DNA from: Amphibalanus amphitrite
Lineage: Eukaryota > Arthropoda > Thecostraca > Balanomorpha > Balanidae
Direction of reading: 5' to 3'
Assembly (NCBI RefSeq): GCF_019059575.1
Contig: NW_024881853.1
Location: 554,344 to 618,343, forward strand
DNA: 64,000 nt
The translations under genes and the position numbers were made by a program. Numbering within the stretch: the first letter of the stretch is position 1; every line of letters starts with the position of its first letter. This document shows, piece after piece, positions 32,301 to 43,896 of the stretch. Under the pieces are notes generated by a model that had not been told where the DNA came from, made no database searches, and was given only the letters and a program-made list of their open reading frames with translations.

Positions 32301-35300
32301 GGCGCAGCTCGGAGCACAGCTGACCCAGCTCCGCGCACCGCTGGCGCAGCGACGACAGCTCGGTGGGGTCTCCCAGCTGTCGGAGGGGCGGGGAAGTCAG
32401 CTTAAGTGCAGAGAAACAACTCTATCAGTTAACAGTCACAGGCTGTAAAAAAAAAATCACTCTAAATTCACAACGGACAACCTGTTTCCGATGTTCCCTG
32501 CTCCTTCCAGACAAGCCATGAGCTCTGGCCCGCATCGCCCGTCGTCCCCGTTCGGGTTTAGCGGCGCTGTGTGCCCATATCGCTCACTACTCACGTCGAC
32601 AGAGAACGAGTTGGCCTGCTGGCGGGCGGCGGCCAGCTCCTTCCTCAGTGCGTCTAGCTCGGCGTCCAGCGCGCGGTCCAGCGCCTGCTGGGTCTCCCCG
32701 AGAGTACTCTCCGCGCCCGGGGTGGACGTGGACGGGGTCGCCGCTGCTGGCGCCGCCGTCTGGGGCTTCTCCTGTGACAGCTGACTGAACCTAAACGGAG
32801 AGAGATAGAATGATCAGCGAATGCGCTTAGAGATGAAAAACCGGCAACAACGTCATAGCATTTACTTCATGCATTTGGTCGATAAATTCTAAAATCATAA
32901 AACATTCAAATTGTTCGTCGATCCAGTGCTTAAGTTGTTAAATAAGCAATAAATTAAACCACGTTCCGCGTTGACTAGACGGCCCTCAGACACAGTACAT
33001 TACCAAAACCATCTACAAAGCCAAGTTTGCTCCTGGTCACGACTCACTGTTGTGCCAGGTTCTTCCGCGAGGCGGCGGCGGCCGGTTTGGCGTCCGCCGG
33101 TGCGGCAGGGGTGGTAGGAAGCACCGGTTTCCGTTCGGCCGGCCGCGCAGCGCTGGCAGACACCGGGGCAGCGCCGGCGGACGTGGACGCAACTGAGGTC
33201 GCGGCGCCGAACGAGGGCGCTCCGACAGAGGCGGCCGCGGCGCCGCCGCTCAAAGACAGGCCACCGGCGGACGACGCTGGCGCAGCGGCTCCGAAGGAGA
33301 ACCCTCCTCCCTTGGAGGCTGGCGCGGCTCCAAAAGAGAGTCCTCCCGTAGACGACGGGGCGGTGGTCCCGAATGGGAGTCCTCCCTTGGATGCGGCTGA
33401 GGCAGCAGCTCCAAAAGAGAGTCCTCCTGTTGTTGAGGTTGCGGCGGCCCCGAAGGACAACCCTCCCTTAGAGGCGGCCGAGGCAGTTCCAAGCGATAGG
33501 CCTCCCGAGAGGGCTGGAGCAGCTCCAAAGGAAAACCCTCCGGCGGAGGAGGCGGGGGCAGCTCCGAAGGTCGAGAATCCTCCGCTCGCTGGAGCAGAGG
33601 AGACAGCCGCGGCGGCCGCCGCCGGGGCGGCAGCGGCTGGCGTCTCCATCACTATCGGCTGGCGGGCAACGCGAGCCTCCGAGGCCTGAAAACGGTCAGT
33701 TAGTCAGTGTGGTTATATCTAACTGGCGGGTTGAATGTATAGTTATTTGCGCCCAGAAAAGTTAAAACACACAGCAGCCAGGTAGCAAAATTTTGTTTGG
33801 AAACTGAAACAAGAAACTCACTATGGCCTCCTGGGGCGGCTCGGTGACGGCCGGCGCTCCGTCCTTCAGGTTGATCAGGTGGTAGGAGCAGAGCAGTCCG
33901 GTGTCGGTCAGAAGGTGCAGGGTGGGTGCCGGCGGCAGCTGCGAGCTCTCGCCCCAGGGCACCGGCCGCTGGCTGCAGCTGCTCACGGCCAGGCCGGTCG
34001 GGAACAGCTCCCGTCCGTCGGCCAGCGGCAGCTCAGCGCGCGCGTCCCCCTCCAGCAGCCAGGGCAGCCAGCCGCCGTCAGTCGCCGCCGCAGCTCCCAG
34101 CACCGCCACCTCCAGCGAGCAGCTGGAGGCGGCCAGCACCACCGACCACTCGGCCACGTAGTGCAGGTAGTACAGCGGCCGGCGCTCCTCGCCAGAGCCG
34201 AAACACACGTCCTGGAAGGCCGAGTAGGTGGCGGCGCCCTGTTTGGGCGCGCTCACGTGCACCAGCTGCGGCTGGCAGTCGCCAGCGGCCAGATAGCCCG
34301 CCATGAACTCGTACGTGTTGAGCCAGCTGACGGAGACGGCCTCTGGCGGCGCCGGCTGGTCGGCCAGCGGCGGCGCGGCGATCGAGCGCGCCTCGCTCAG
34401 GTCGGGCCGCAGCTGGGTCAGCCGGCCGTCCCGGCGGCCCACCACCAGCTGCTTGCCCTTCCGGCTCCAGCAGCCGCACCTGGAGGCGGGAGGGGGGGCA
34501 GAGAGAGGTGAGAGACTCATCGGGTTGGACGGGGGGAGGGAGGGAGAGGGAGAGGGAGAGAGCCCGACGGAGAGGAGGCAAGCTAATAACGCTCACCGGA
34601 TCTGCCCCTGTCTAGCTACTCGAACCCAACCATCCGGCGCGCCTGTTTATCTCTGCTATCATATTCGGCCCACGGCCATGCTGCACTGTTTTACAGCCGC
34701 TCACCTGACGCCGATGGCGGCCGGCAAGCGGTGCACGGTCACCGCTCCCGTGTCGGCGGCCACCTGGAACAGCGCCAGCGAGCCCGACTGGAACACCACG
34801 GCGACCAGGTCGGCCTGGACGGGGTTCCAGAGCAGCTCCAGCGGCGGGTCGGCCGGCTCGGCAGACAGACGCAGCTCGGCGAACGGACGCACCTCCTGTC
34901 GGCACGGAGCACACAGAGTTAGCTGTGGGGCTACCAGACGACGCTAGGTTCTGTGCGCACGGAACACACAGCTGTGGGGCTGCTAAATGGCTCAACACCT
35001 TACAGAAGGTACAACAAAGTCTAGCATCAACATGGAATTGCGACAACCAAGCCCAGACTAACAACACCACACAAAGGTTGTTTCGTCATAACCATACGAA
35101 TGGCTGCAAATTGCATATTAACTTTGAAGGTCAAATCGTTTCCCACTTCAACTAAAATTTTAACTACAGGTATCGTAAATGTTATTTCCACCGAGCTATC
35201 AAATCACCACCCTACGTCTAACTGTCCCACCCCACTGCTGTCGAGTGGGGAAGCCCAGTCATGTACTCGTAAATCCAATCGGCCGGGAGTTTGACCCCGT

Positions 35301-36871
35301 TAGGCAGATAGGTGGTAATCATGGCGTACTGGCCCGCCCCAACCCGCCCGCCTCACCTGGTCCGCCGCGAAGGCGCGCACATCATACAGGTAGCCGTGCG
35401 CGCAGTTTTGGCGCGTGGTGGCCACCAGGAGCGTCAGCTGATCGCCGCTGAGTGCCACGTGCGTCACATCGGCGGCGAGCGTGGCGCGGCCGGCCACCGG
35501 CGGCGGCGCGGACGGGTCGCGCTCCGGCGCCGTCAGGTCGGCCAGACGGACAGCTGGGGAGGTCAGAGGTCACAGTCAGAGGTCAGAGGTCACGGCCAGA
35601 GGTCAGACGACACGGGCATAGGCTAGAGGTCACGGTCAAAGGTCAGCAGAAGGGTTCAGGAGGTCAGAGGTCACGGTCAGCTGGTGACAATGGTCAGAGG
35701 TCAATAAAGAGAGTAGAGACCATAAGTTAAAACTTAAAACGGTGAATATTCTTAAAAGACTATTGTATATCCATCAGTACCTATCGTCTAAAGCGATATA
35801 GGGCTCCATACCTTTGACGGTTTTCCCGAGGGCGACGAAGAGCAGGCCATACTTGTTGCAGGCGGCCAGGCAGGAGCTATGTTTGGCCGCGAATGCGGGC
35901 TTCTCCTCAAACGAGGCCGGCTTCAGCTGCAGGAACCGGAAGTCCTGCAACAAGGACGTCAAAGGGTGAAATATGCGCGCTCACTATATACGCAATAAAA
36001 CTACGAAACATTAGTCGCTGGGAACGTGTAATCTACAACGCAGAACTGTTTAGTGTTTAATGATGTTGAGTTGGGTATCTAATGAGTCTTCTTCATTTAT
36101 ATGGCGCTAGTCGTTGAAATCATCGGCATAGTTTACAATCAGCAACAATAGAATCGATACTCGAGTAAATGAGAGAAGCGGAAACGGATTCATCTAAGCG
36201 GCTTCATATCATTCTTTAAGGCATTTTGTCAGTCAGCGGGGCAGATGAATTGGCAGTTAGATAGCCGACGACCTGCAATTCAACGCTACCCAAAACAAAA
36301 CAGCAGTCAGCGTGACGTCATCACAATTCGTATGACATCACCAAAAGGACCTTTCATTCGTTTATTTCCATTGTTGACTTAAGCCACCGGAGCTATTCGT
36401 GACGATTCACACGGGCGGTTCCAAAGTTCAAAATGACAGTGCACTTTTTATAAAATCCTGCTGTGATCACGTCCAGGCGGGGCTCGAGGTCAAAGTGTGT
36501 GCGTAGGACTCATGAATACGTAACTGCCAAATCACTGTGACTCGGCGATATTTATGACTTTGACCGCCTACCTTCCTGGCACGGGCAAATAAACGCGCGC
36601 ACTGTCACGTCCATTACGTTACGAACCTCATGATACGATAACATGCGAGCAATAAACACAGAAGGCATGATATGATTGATACGCCGGTGTGTGGTTAGCT
36701 TAAATTCATTGTTTGCGCAAGAGTTTATTGGATATGATGGCTGCATGGCAGGCTGTCATGACCGCTATATCTATAAGAAGTAGCCATGGCTAAATCCGAA
36801 CACATAGTTATCGAAGATGTTTCTCGGCTTACCTGCACTTCCACCGGGCAGCTGGCGTCGACCAGCGACAT
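26389..36871 (-). CDS. NUP214: NUP214 nucleoporin, complete
   Basis: NUP214 sits on the cytoplasmic face of the nuclear pore and acts in mRNA and protein export. Fifteen exons, in transcription order: 36871-36833, 35944-35812, 35553-35357, 34895-34705, 34479-33822, 33685-33048, 32790-32595, 32376-32021, 31628-31473, 31199-30858, 30649-28284, 27924-27802, 27494-27227, 26865-26764, 26422-26389. The sum is 5799 nt, divisible by 3, giving 1932 residues (human about 2090). Residues 1-400: beta-propeller (VQDFRFLQLK, CNKYGLLFVA, CGCWSRKGKQLVVGRRDG, DTGLLCSYHLIN). 430-600: a first FG patch (FSFGAA type). 620-870: coiled-coil region. 970-1920: about 950 residues of dense VFG, LFG and FGG repeats rich in Ser, Ala, Thr and Gly. 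The end GGANFGSWRS matches the GWRS end of the vertebrate protein. A 2.37 kb exon holds most repeats. Confidence 0.94.
27183..27262 (-). repeat. Duplicated splice donor of NUP214 exon 13
   Basis: A 40-bp unit (CCTCACCTGGCGAAYCCTCC, GGTCGGGTAACCCTTC, KTGC on the plus strand) is present twice. It places GTGAGG donors after an identical exon end both at 27226-27221 (used here) and at 27186-27181. Use of the downstream one would add 40 nt and shift the frame. A third partial copy of the spacer lies at about 27170. Confidence 0.8.
35560..35702 (-). repeat. AGGTCA-rich tandem tract in NUP214 intron 3
   Basis: Ten AGGTCA hexamers were counted by eye in about 140 bp, mostly as AGGTCAG-AGGTCAC pairs. 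The tract abuts the acceptor of the exon that ends at 35553. On the transcribed strand it supplies repeated TGACCTC pyrimidine-rich text just before the CCCCAG acceptor. It could also be a cluster of nuclear-receptor half-sites. Confidence 0.75.
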
Positions 36872-37489
36872 GGTGACACAGCGGTGTCACCCACCGGCGG
36901 CCCGGCTGTCAGAGCGGTGTCACTGGTGACACAACTTACACAATCGGTCGCTCAGTCGCAGCTCAGCGTCTGGAACAAAGAGACACGAAATTACATGGGA
37001 ACGAAGATATTTTCATTGCCAATATGACCCATGTGAGGTAGCAAAATCTTTAAGAGGTCCACAGAAACTGGCACGTGACGAAAAATAAATATCCCAACAC
37101 GTTGGACATTCCATGATCGTGTTTAATCTATATCGCAAGACGTAAAGCACTACCCTCGCCACTACCAGGCGACTCTAGCAGTAATCCGAAAAAGGGGGAG
37201 CGAAGCAAACCTTCCCGATCCTTCAGATGATTGCCTATCGGACATCGGAAATTCCCAATCACACCACTATCACTGGCTGATAGGGCGCCGGACTTTACTC
37301 AGGAGTGTTCAGGTGACCAAATCTGCTGACAGCGACGCCTCGATAACGACTCTTCACAGCGCCCCGGGCGGCGGCGGCGGAGAGACGCCAAGTCACGCGG
37401 CAGGCGCTCCGGGCGGCAGCGGCGCCCAGTCACGCGGCGGGCGCTCCGGCGGCGCAGTCGGTGAGCGGACGGCGCGCGACTCGGCCGTC
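36872..37489. promoter_or_regulatory. Divergent promoter region NUP214 / EPHX4-like gene
   Basis: The start codons of the two divergent genes are 618 bp apart, so their promoters must be here or in unrecognised 5' introns. On the minus strand a GTAAGT lies about 60 bp upstream of the NUP214 ATG and could be the donor of a tiny 5' UTR intron. No TATA box was convincingly placed. The EPHX4 side is strongly GC-rich from about 37365. Confidence 0.45.
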
Positions 37490-38524
37490 ATGGTGCAGGT
37501 GGTGGGACCGGTGCGCGGCGCCGTGGCCGCCCTGCTCGCCGCCTTCTGGTCCGGCGTGTTCCTGCTGCTGCTGGCCGTGCGCCGTGTGACGCGCGGGGCG
37601 GAGGCGCTGCAGCCGCGCCGCCGCCCGCGGCCGGCGCTGCTCGACGACCCGGCGCTGGGCGCGCACAAGTTCGCCACCGTGTTTGGCGGCATCAAGCTGC
37701 ACTATGTGGAGAAGGGCGACCGCAGCAAGCCGCTGCTGCTGCTACTGCACGGCTTCCCGGCGTTCTGGTACTGCTGGCACTACCAGCTGAAGGCGCTCTC
37801 CCAGCACTACTGGGTGGTGGCGGTCGATATGCGCGGGTACGGCGAGTCGGCCAAGCCGGAAGGCCGCGACAGCTACGACCGGCAGCTGGTGGCGCAGGAC
37901 CTGTTCCACCTGGTGCTGTCCCTGGGCCGGCAGAGCTGCACCGTCATCGGACACGACTGGGGCGGCATCATCGCCTACGAGCTGGCCAGACTGCGCTCCT
38001 CGCTGGTCGAGAAACTCATCATCATCAACGCGCCGCACCCGGACGCCATGGAGGAGGTGCTGCAGCACTCCTGGGACCAGATGTTCCGCTCCTGGTACAT
38101 CTACCTCTTCCAGCTGCCCTGGCTGCCCGAGCAGGTGATGCAGCTGGACGACTTCAACATGTTCAACAAGATGTTCCACGAGAACCCGTCGGCGCGCCAT
38201 CACTACCCGCCCGAGATGGTCGACGCGTACAAGTACACGTTTGGAGAGCCGGGAGCGCTGACACCGCCCCTTAACTACTACCGGCAGAACTTTGGCTGGC
38301 GTTGGCACCGCGGAGAGCCAGCCCAGGTGGCACGCGTCACCTGTCCCCTGCTAGTCATCTGGGGCGAGCGAGACCGGGCGCTGAGCCCCCTGCTGGCCAC
38401 CATGGCGGCACGCTACGCCGACCGCTTCAGCGTCCACCTGCTGCCCAACGCCTCCCACTGGGCCATGATGGAGGAGCCTGACGAGGTCAACGAGGCCATC
38501 CGTGGGTTCATTAGCGGCCAGTAA
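37490..38524 (+). CDS. EPHX4-like epoxide hydrolase (alpha/beta hydrolase), intronless
   Basis: This family opens epoxides by a covalent ester intermediate; vertebrate EPHX3/EPHX4 are membrane-bound. The product is 344 residues (human EPHX4 is 362). An N-terminal hydrophobic segment (about 12-30, ALLAAFWSGVFLLLLAV) is a likely membrane anchor. Residues visible: oxyanion HGFP (87-90), DMRGYGES (113-120), nucleophile Asp156 in HDWGG, a lid with NYYRQN (about 262-267), the acid Asp295 in GERD and His323 in NASHWAM. The frame is open for about 59 codons upstream, but the first ATG at 37490 gives the family-like start; an upstream start is not supported. It has no introns, unlike the vertebrate gene, which could mean retroposition or intron loss. 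A poly(A) signal follows at 38811. The substrate cannot be told. Confidence 0.88.
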   Translation: MVQVVGPVRGAVAALLAAFWSGVFLLLLAVRRVTRGAEALQPRRRPRPALLDDPALGAHKFATVFGGIKLHYVEKGDRSKPLLLLLHGFPAFWYCWHYQLKALSQHYWVVAVDMRGYGESAKPEGRDSYDRQLVAQDLFHLVLSLGRQSCTVIGHDWGGIIAYELARLRSSLVEKLIIINAPHPDAMEEVLQHSWDQMFRSWYIYLFQLPWLPEQVMQLDDFNMFNKMFHENPSARHHYPPEMVDAYKYTFGEPGALTPPLNYYRQNFGWRWHRGEPAQVARVTCPLLVIWGERDRALSPLLATMAARYADRFSVHLLPNASHWAMMEEPDEVNEAIRGFISGQ

Positions 38525-38810
38525 GGGCGTCCCGGTGGCGCACGGCGCCCGAGCGAGGGGCGCTCTGGGTCCAGCAGCCGGCGAACAGCGGCGGTCGTCC
38601 GCGGGTCTCTGCCCACTGTCTAAGGCCGCTCCAACCCCGCCTCCCCCCCCCCCCCGCAGTGTGATCGACGACCATGTATGTGTGCGCACAGATAGATGTG
38701 GCTGTGCGATATAATCGACGCCGAGCTGGTCGGAGACTGGAGAGTGAACTTCAGTACATGGTTTGACTATTGCGACTTGTTGTTATTGACTACCCCTACG
38801 AGCTATGAAC

Positions 38811-38816
38811 AATAAA
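38811..38816 (+). terminator. Poly(A) signal AATAAA for the EPHX4-like gene
   Basis: AATAAA followed about 10-25 bp later by GT-rich sequence (TGCTGTTTGGGTCTGGGTG), 287 bp after the stop codon. This is the usual signal arrangement. Confidence 0.7.
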
Positions 38817-38829
38817 TGCTGTTTGGGTC

Positions 38830-41829
38830 TGGGTGATACATTCACGTTGATACCATGGCAAACGATGATGAAACAGGGCAGTCGGTGCCCGGTGGTCACT
38901 CAAACACCACATCGGTAATACGAGATCGGTAATACGCTGAAACGTTCAGCTGGCTCCAGCGGGCGCCTGATTCTAGACCCATATTAGCGCACCAGCCAGA
39001 CCACTAGGCCCGCTCGTTTACAGCTAGTTCACACCCGCGTCTCATCCGTCCGTCTCCAACCCACACTAGCAAACGGCTCGCCCGCCCGTCCCCAGCCCAA
39101 TCTCGCCCGTCCGTCCCCAGCCGAGTCCGGCCGCTCAGTCTCAAAGAATCTTGGCTCAGTCTACCCGAGGGACGATTCATTGATCTCAATAGCACCGAGC
39201 GGGTAACTGCCGCTCGGCACAAGGTCACGCCGTCAGTCCTGGATAAGTCATTTTGACAAGATAAGTAGCCGCGTAACCACATCGCTCAGGAAGACGTCTT
39301 TCTGCCGCCATGGGAGCGCGGACGATAGACGAATCCCAGCAGATGGCATGCATATTCTGGTGATCCATCTTTACTTTTGAAAGGTAATAGCAAAAAATAA
39401 TGTTATGTACCACTTATTCTAGGTTCCGGCCACATAAAAGGTCACCCTTTCACTCCACCCCACCTCCTGGCTAGGCTTTCAGTATGTACCCTCCATATGT
39501 ACATATGGGTAAACTAACCATCGCCCATGAGCGTGAGCCCCATGGCAGAAAAGCGAGCCAAACGAGCGTGTCGCTTGGGACAAGGTGAAGTCAAGGGTAT
39601 CCGATTTTAAGGTCTCTGTCATAATTTGACCTTCTTGATCGGATTATTGACCAAAATACGAGGGGAAAAGACCGGCTAAATCTGCTCTAGGTTAGCCTTT
39701 TTTCTAGGGTTTGTAACTTGGGAAAATAAATAACGAGACCGGGATATTTTCATGAAGATTATCAATTTATTTATATTCTAATTCAGACATCTTTTCATAG
39801 CCAGTCAACAGCGTCATAAACACAAATCATGTCCCATCACTGGAATGGCAATGTTTTTTTTTGTAAGATATTACATGAAATCAGGGATTGGGCCCAGTGG
39901 GTTTACAGAATTGGAATTAAGAAACTGTGACTAAGCCCAACAGTGTGTAAGATCAGATAACCAGGTAAGAAAACCCAGTGCTGTGGGTGGGATCCAGATC
40001 TGATGAGATGTGATCATGGAGCTTGACTTATTATATGTAATGAAAGATCGCAGTGGAAGCTGAATGTGGTAAATGTAGGCAACATGAACTATGTAATATG
40101 TATGCAAGTATAGTGTATACATCCATTGAAATAAGAGCTTTCTACATATTGCTATGGTTTCTGTTTCACTGCTCAAGGCCGAGCAGATTGAATAGCATTC
40201 CATTTTTATGTGTAAAAGGGTACTTAAGTAGAAACTTGATAATGAGCAACAGGCATAGGGCAGGTTTCTGAAAAAAAAAAAATGCTGCACACTTACCAAA
40301 ATTGATATGCAGATGCCAGGAAATATTGTGGGTGAGTGGGTATAAGTATCAGGATGCAAAACATTAAACATCTGAAAATATATCTTTTTACTTGGTGACA
40401 GGGTAGAAATAGGAAGGGGTGACAGCACAACTCAGCACAATGGACTATAGCAATAGGCCAAGTGTGGAGTAGCAGCTAGCATTCTGCACCAATGCATGCA
40501 CAATCTGCACTGATCAGTGGCATGCTTCAGCTTGGAGGCTTGGAGTGGGAACTTAGAAATGAAGTCTATCCTTTTCAAAATACAATATGAATTAATCCCT
40601 CAACTAAATATTGGGATATATGCATTGGATTCTACTGACAACAAATCTCAGCACTAATTCCATTTGTGGCATTCTTTTCTAGATTAAAGTCAATGCAAAA
40701 CAAACTCAAGCTTGATTTAAACCTACAGTGTTCTTGCATGACCTATCCAACAGCTAAGTTTTGCATTGCCTTATCCATGATTATTGAAAATGCAATCAGT
40801 GTAGCTGGTAGCATGTAAAATCAATATGTAACATGTCACTAACATTTCATTTGTGCAGGTACATCTTTAACTTTATTCATTGAATTTTGTCAGTTCATTT
40901 GTCAGAGCTCATTTGAAAAATTGCATCAGTTTTGCATGCTGCTGCATAAAAATAGTTCAATGCATTGTTTAAAAATCTACCAAAACAATAAAGCACACCA
41001 GCCCCAGGGCTGCAGACTTGATGGATTTTCAGGTGACTCTGACTCTGACTCTGACTCCAGCTTCAAAAATCAGCTCCCACTCCAGCCCTGACTCTGGACT
41101 TTTTTCTTAAAATCCATAGGTATCATGAAAATAAAGTTCATGGTGATGTTTTTGTATTGCCTGAAATGAATAATGATCCTTTGTGCATTCCAAGGCCTTG
41201 ACCTGTTTTAAATTTTAAATGGCATATACAATTAACAGCAGGTTCTACCGTTCTGGCAAATCCCCCTTCTTCTGCTTTAGCTTCTTTCACTGACAATGCT
41301 TATCCAAAACAGAAATATGGCCTTTTTTGACAGACTGATTTTGAAAGGTCAAAGAGCATAGGATTGCTGAGTAACCAGGTGCAGGGTTTGATGTTGAGCC
41401 ATGCAGCGATAGCTCAACTCTTGAGCATCGGAGGCAGTAGGATTTTATTAACTCCAACTCTGACTCTATGCAAAATTGTTGAATCTGGCTGACTCAAACT
41501 CTGACACCGCAACCCTAAAAAATACACATCTTTGCTGCATTCTGAGCAATTATTGAGGGACTTTGAAAATTGAAACTTATTCTGACAATGACAAATCAAA
41601 ATGGGCCAGGTCCCGCCAGGATCAAATCAAAACTTAAATTGAAATACAAAAGATGCATGCCCACTTACCCTGGTTCTCAGCGTCCCAATGTCCCAACAGA
41701 TTCTTGAGGAATTGCCGTAAAAAAATGAGCGATGGGTCGTTATCATTTATAATTCTATTTTTCACTTCTGCGACCAATTATTCCTGCCGATTGCGAAGAT
41801 CGAAGATAGCAGCCAGTGATGCCATCCAC
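38830..41829. other. Intergenic DNA, no gene recognised
   Basis: About 3 kb of mostly AT-rich sequence with short, unsupported ORFs. A GACTCT-type simple repeat lies near 41033-41062 with related ACTCTGACTC text near 41448-41510, perhaps a decayed element end. No conserved coding segment, tRNA or LTR was recognised. Confidence 0.5.
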
Positions 41830-41837
41830 ATTTTTGC

Positions 41838-42452
41838 CAGTGCTGCCAGATGGGGAAGGCTGTAATCCTCCATATCAGTTACAAAAATCCTCCAGATTCC
41901 TCCAAATCCTATTGGTAGATATAGAAAGGCGGTCTTGGACGCTGCGGGGGGCTATACCCCCAAAAAAGTTTCACCAAATTCTAAAAAAAAAACTCATCGG
42001 ATTTCGAATCCTTTCGCACTGCTGTGCAGTTTAAAAGATACTTTTTCTTATAAAGGTTGTTGAGTTTTCGTTATATCTTTTAGAAAAAACGAAAATTTTC
42101 GTAGATTTCGGGCGCTGCAGGGGGCCGGGGGCATTTGCCCCAAATGTTCCCCTTAGATTCGCCAGTAGTTTGGTACCTACCCTCGTAAATATAGCTACAG
42201 ACTGAGACATTCTGCAGTCTCACGGTGATAAAGGACGTGATATATCCTAACGGGTAGGGTGACGCTGGGCAGGAAAATGCCTTTTTAGTCTTGAATGTGT
42301 TATATTTTTCCATGAAATTGAATATAATAATCGGGCGACAAATCCTCCAGATTTTCCTCCAGAATCAAAAATCCTCCAACACCGAAATTTGTCCGCAAAT
42401 AGAGTTCAAAATCCTCCAGATTTGCGGAAATCCTCCAAATCTGGCAGCACTG
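41838..42452. mobile_element. 615-bp hAT-like non-autonomous element
   Basis: Ends CAGTGCTGCCAGAT and its inverted copy ATCTGGCAGCACTG are flanked by an exact 8-bp duplication ATTTTTGC (41830-41837 and 42453-42460), the length expected for hAT transposons. Inside are many AATCCTCCAGA-type short repeats near both ends. No transposase. Confidence 0.85.
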
Positions 42453-42460
42453 ATTTTTGC

Positions 42461-43892
42461 TCCATCCCAAGATCTCGACCAGAATTTCCCAAGATTCTCG
42501 TCTCGAATCCCAAGACTACCCATCGCATATCCTTAGGAGTACCCCAAGTAAATCCATAGCTTATTTTGGACATATTAGTGTGTTTAGTATTCAACTTTCT
42601 CTTCTTCGGGTCCACCCTTGTCCTTATTGGCGTATTTACAGCAGCTAATGTACCTAGAGGCCGGGGGAGGGGAGGGGGAGGGGGTCGATCGGACTCCTAC
42701 AGCTGATCGGTTCCTGACCGAGTATAAGAGATTCACGAAAAATGAAGATGCTGGCCTAGACAACATGAAGCCGGTGGTATCTGATATTATGGTCAGGTCA
42801 TTCGTCGACGGTCAATGGTGGGTCAAGGACCCAAAACACAAAGTCCGAATCTGTTAGAACTTCTTGGAAACGAAGTCTGTGGCATTTTGGATTTATTTCG
42901 AAATTTTTCTCGTGACATTTGGAGAAGCTAGGGTTAGGTGAGGTCAGGCTGATTTTAAGTGTTTTCCACCACTGAGTTTTGAAATATGGGCTCCAAAACA
43001 AGCTCTTAAAAGCTTATGTGAATCCCGAAATCGAAAAGCCTATGCTGTGAATCTGCGCATAAGCCAGTGCCCGCTGGGGCCCATGAATTTTCAAGCCGAC
43101 GATGGCGAGGGGGTCTAAACGAGGACCTAACTCGTCCCCTGGACTATATAGTTACAAGACGTCAGCAATGTTGTGAAGGTCGCAAGGTTACGCTTTGATT
43201 ATATTTGGTCCAGCAGAGCCCAGAGGTCAGGTGACCAGACACTTTTCCGAGGTCAAAGACAAATTGCCCTTATTTTGGTTCGCGGTCAACGGATAAGCCT
43301 CCATAGAGCAAAACCGTAAAATGAAACGCTTTGTGCGGGAGCCGCTTTCTGAAATATTTTTTAGGCATAATGTTTGTAAAAGCTTTTCATAGCCACCCAA
43401 CATCATGCCGCTAAACCACCCATCCCCGTTGATCGGTAGTTGGAAATTAAACTAATGAGCGCCAGTTGCGAACAGCGACTGAAAGCTGCTACTATACCTA
43501 TAACAAGTAATGGTACAAAAATAATCCTGCGATCTCGGTAAGATAATGCCTGCTAGAAACATCGCAAGCTTCGTCCGTTACTTCAATGTTTGATTAACCG
43601 TCCGTGAGGCAAATCCATCCTAAATCTATTATCGACCAAGGAAAAGCATTCGACAGCATGAGAAGACAACTAGGGTTACCCGCGTGCTCCGCAACGCGAA
43701 GGGGGGATTTTTTGACCCGTGGGTATTGGGTTGGTCTGTGTCGATTTGCTTGGTAGATATCCATTTCGTTCGATTGCTTTTTGACGGCCAAGCATTTTGT
43801 AAGAAAACAAAAAGATACATCGCATCGAGGTGCCCGTGTCGTATTATCATGCGTTCTACTTTAGAATGATTCGAAAACTGGCGTGAAGTCTT
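42461..43892. other. Intergenic DNA, no gene recognised
   Basis: Short unsupported ORFs only; a G-rich tract (GGGGGAGGGGAGGGGGAGGG) lies at about 42663-42684. Some AGGTCA and TGACCT text is present around 42790-42950 and 43210-43260, perhaps remnants of the TTAA family. Confidence 0.45.
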
Positions 43893-43896
43893 TTAA

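Noticed and set aside
33027-33689. 220-codon plus-strand open frame
   Set aside because: Shadow of the first NUP214 FG patch on the opposite strand.
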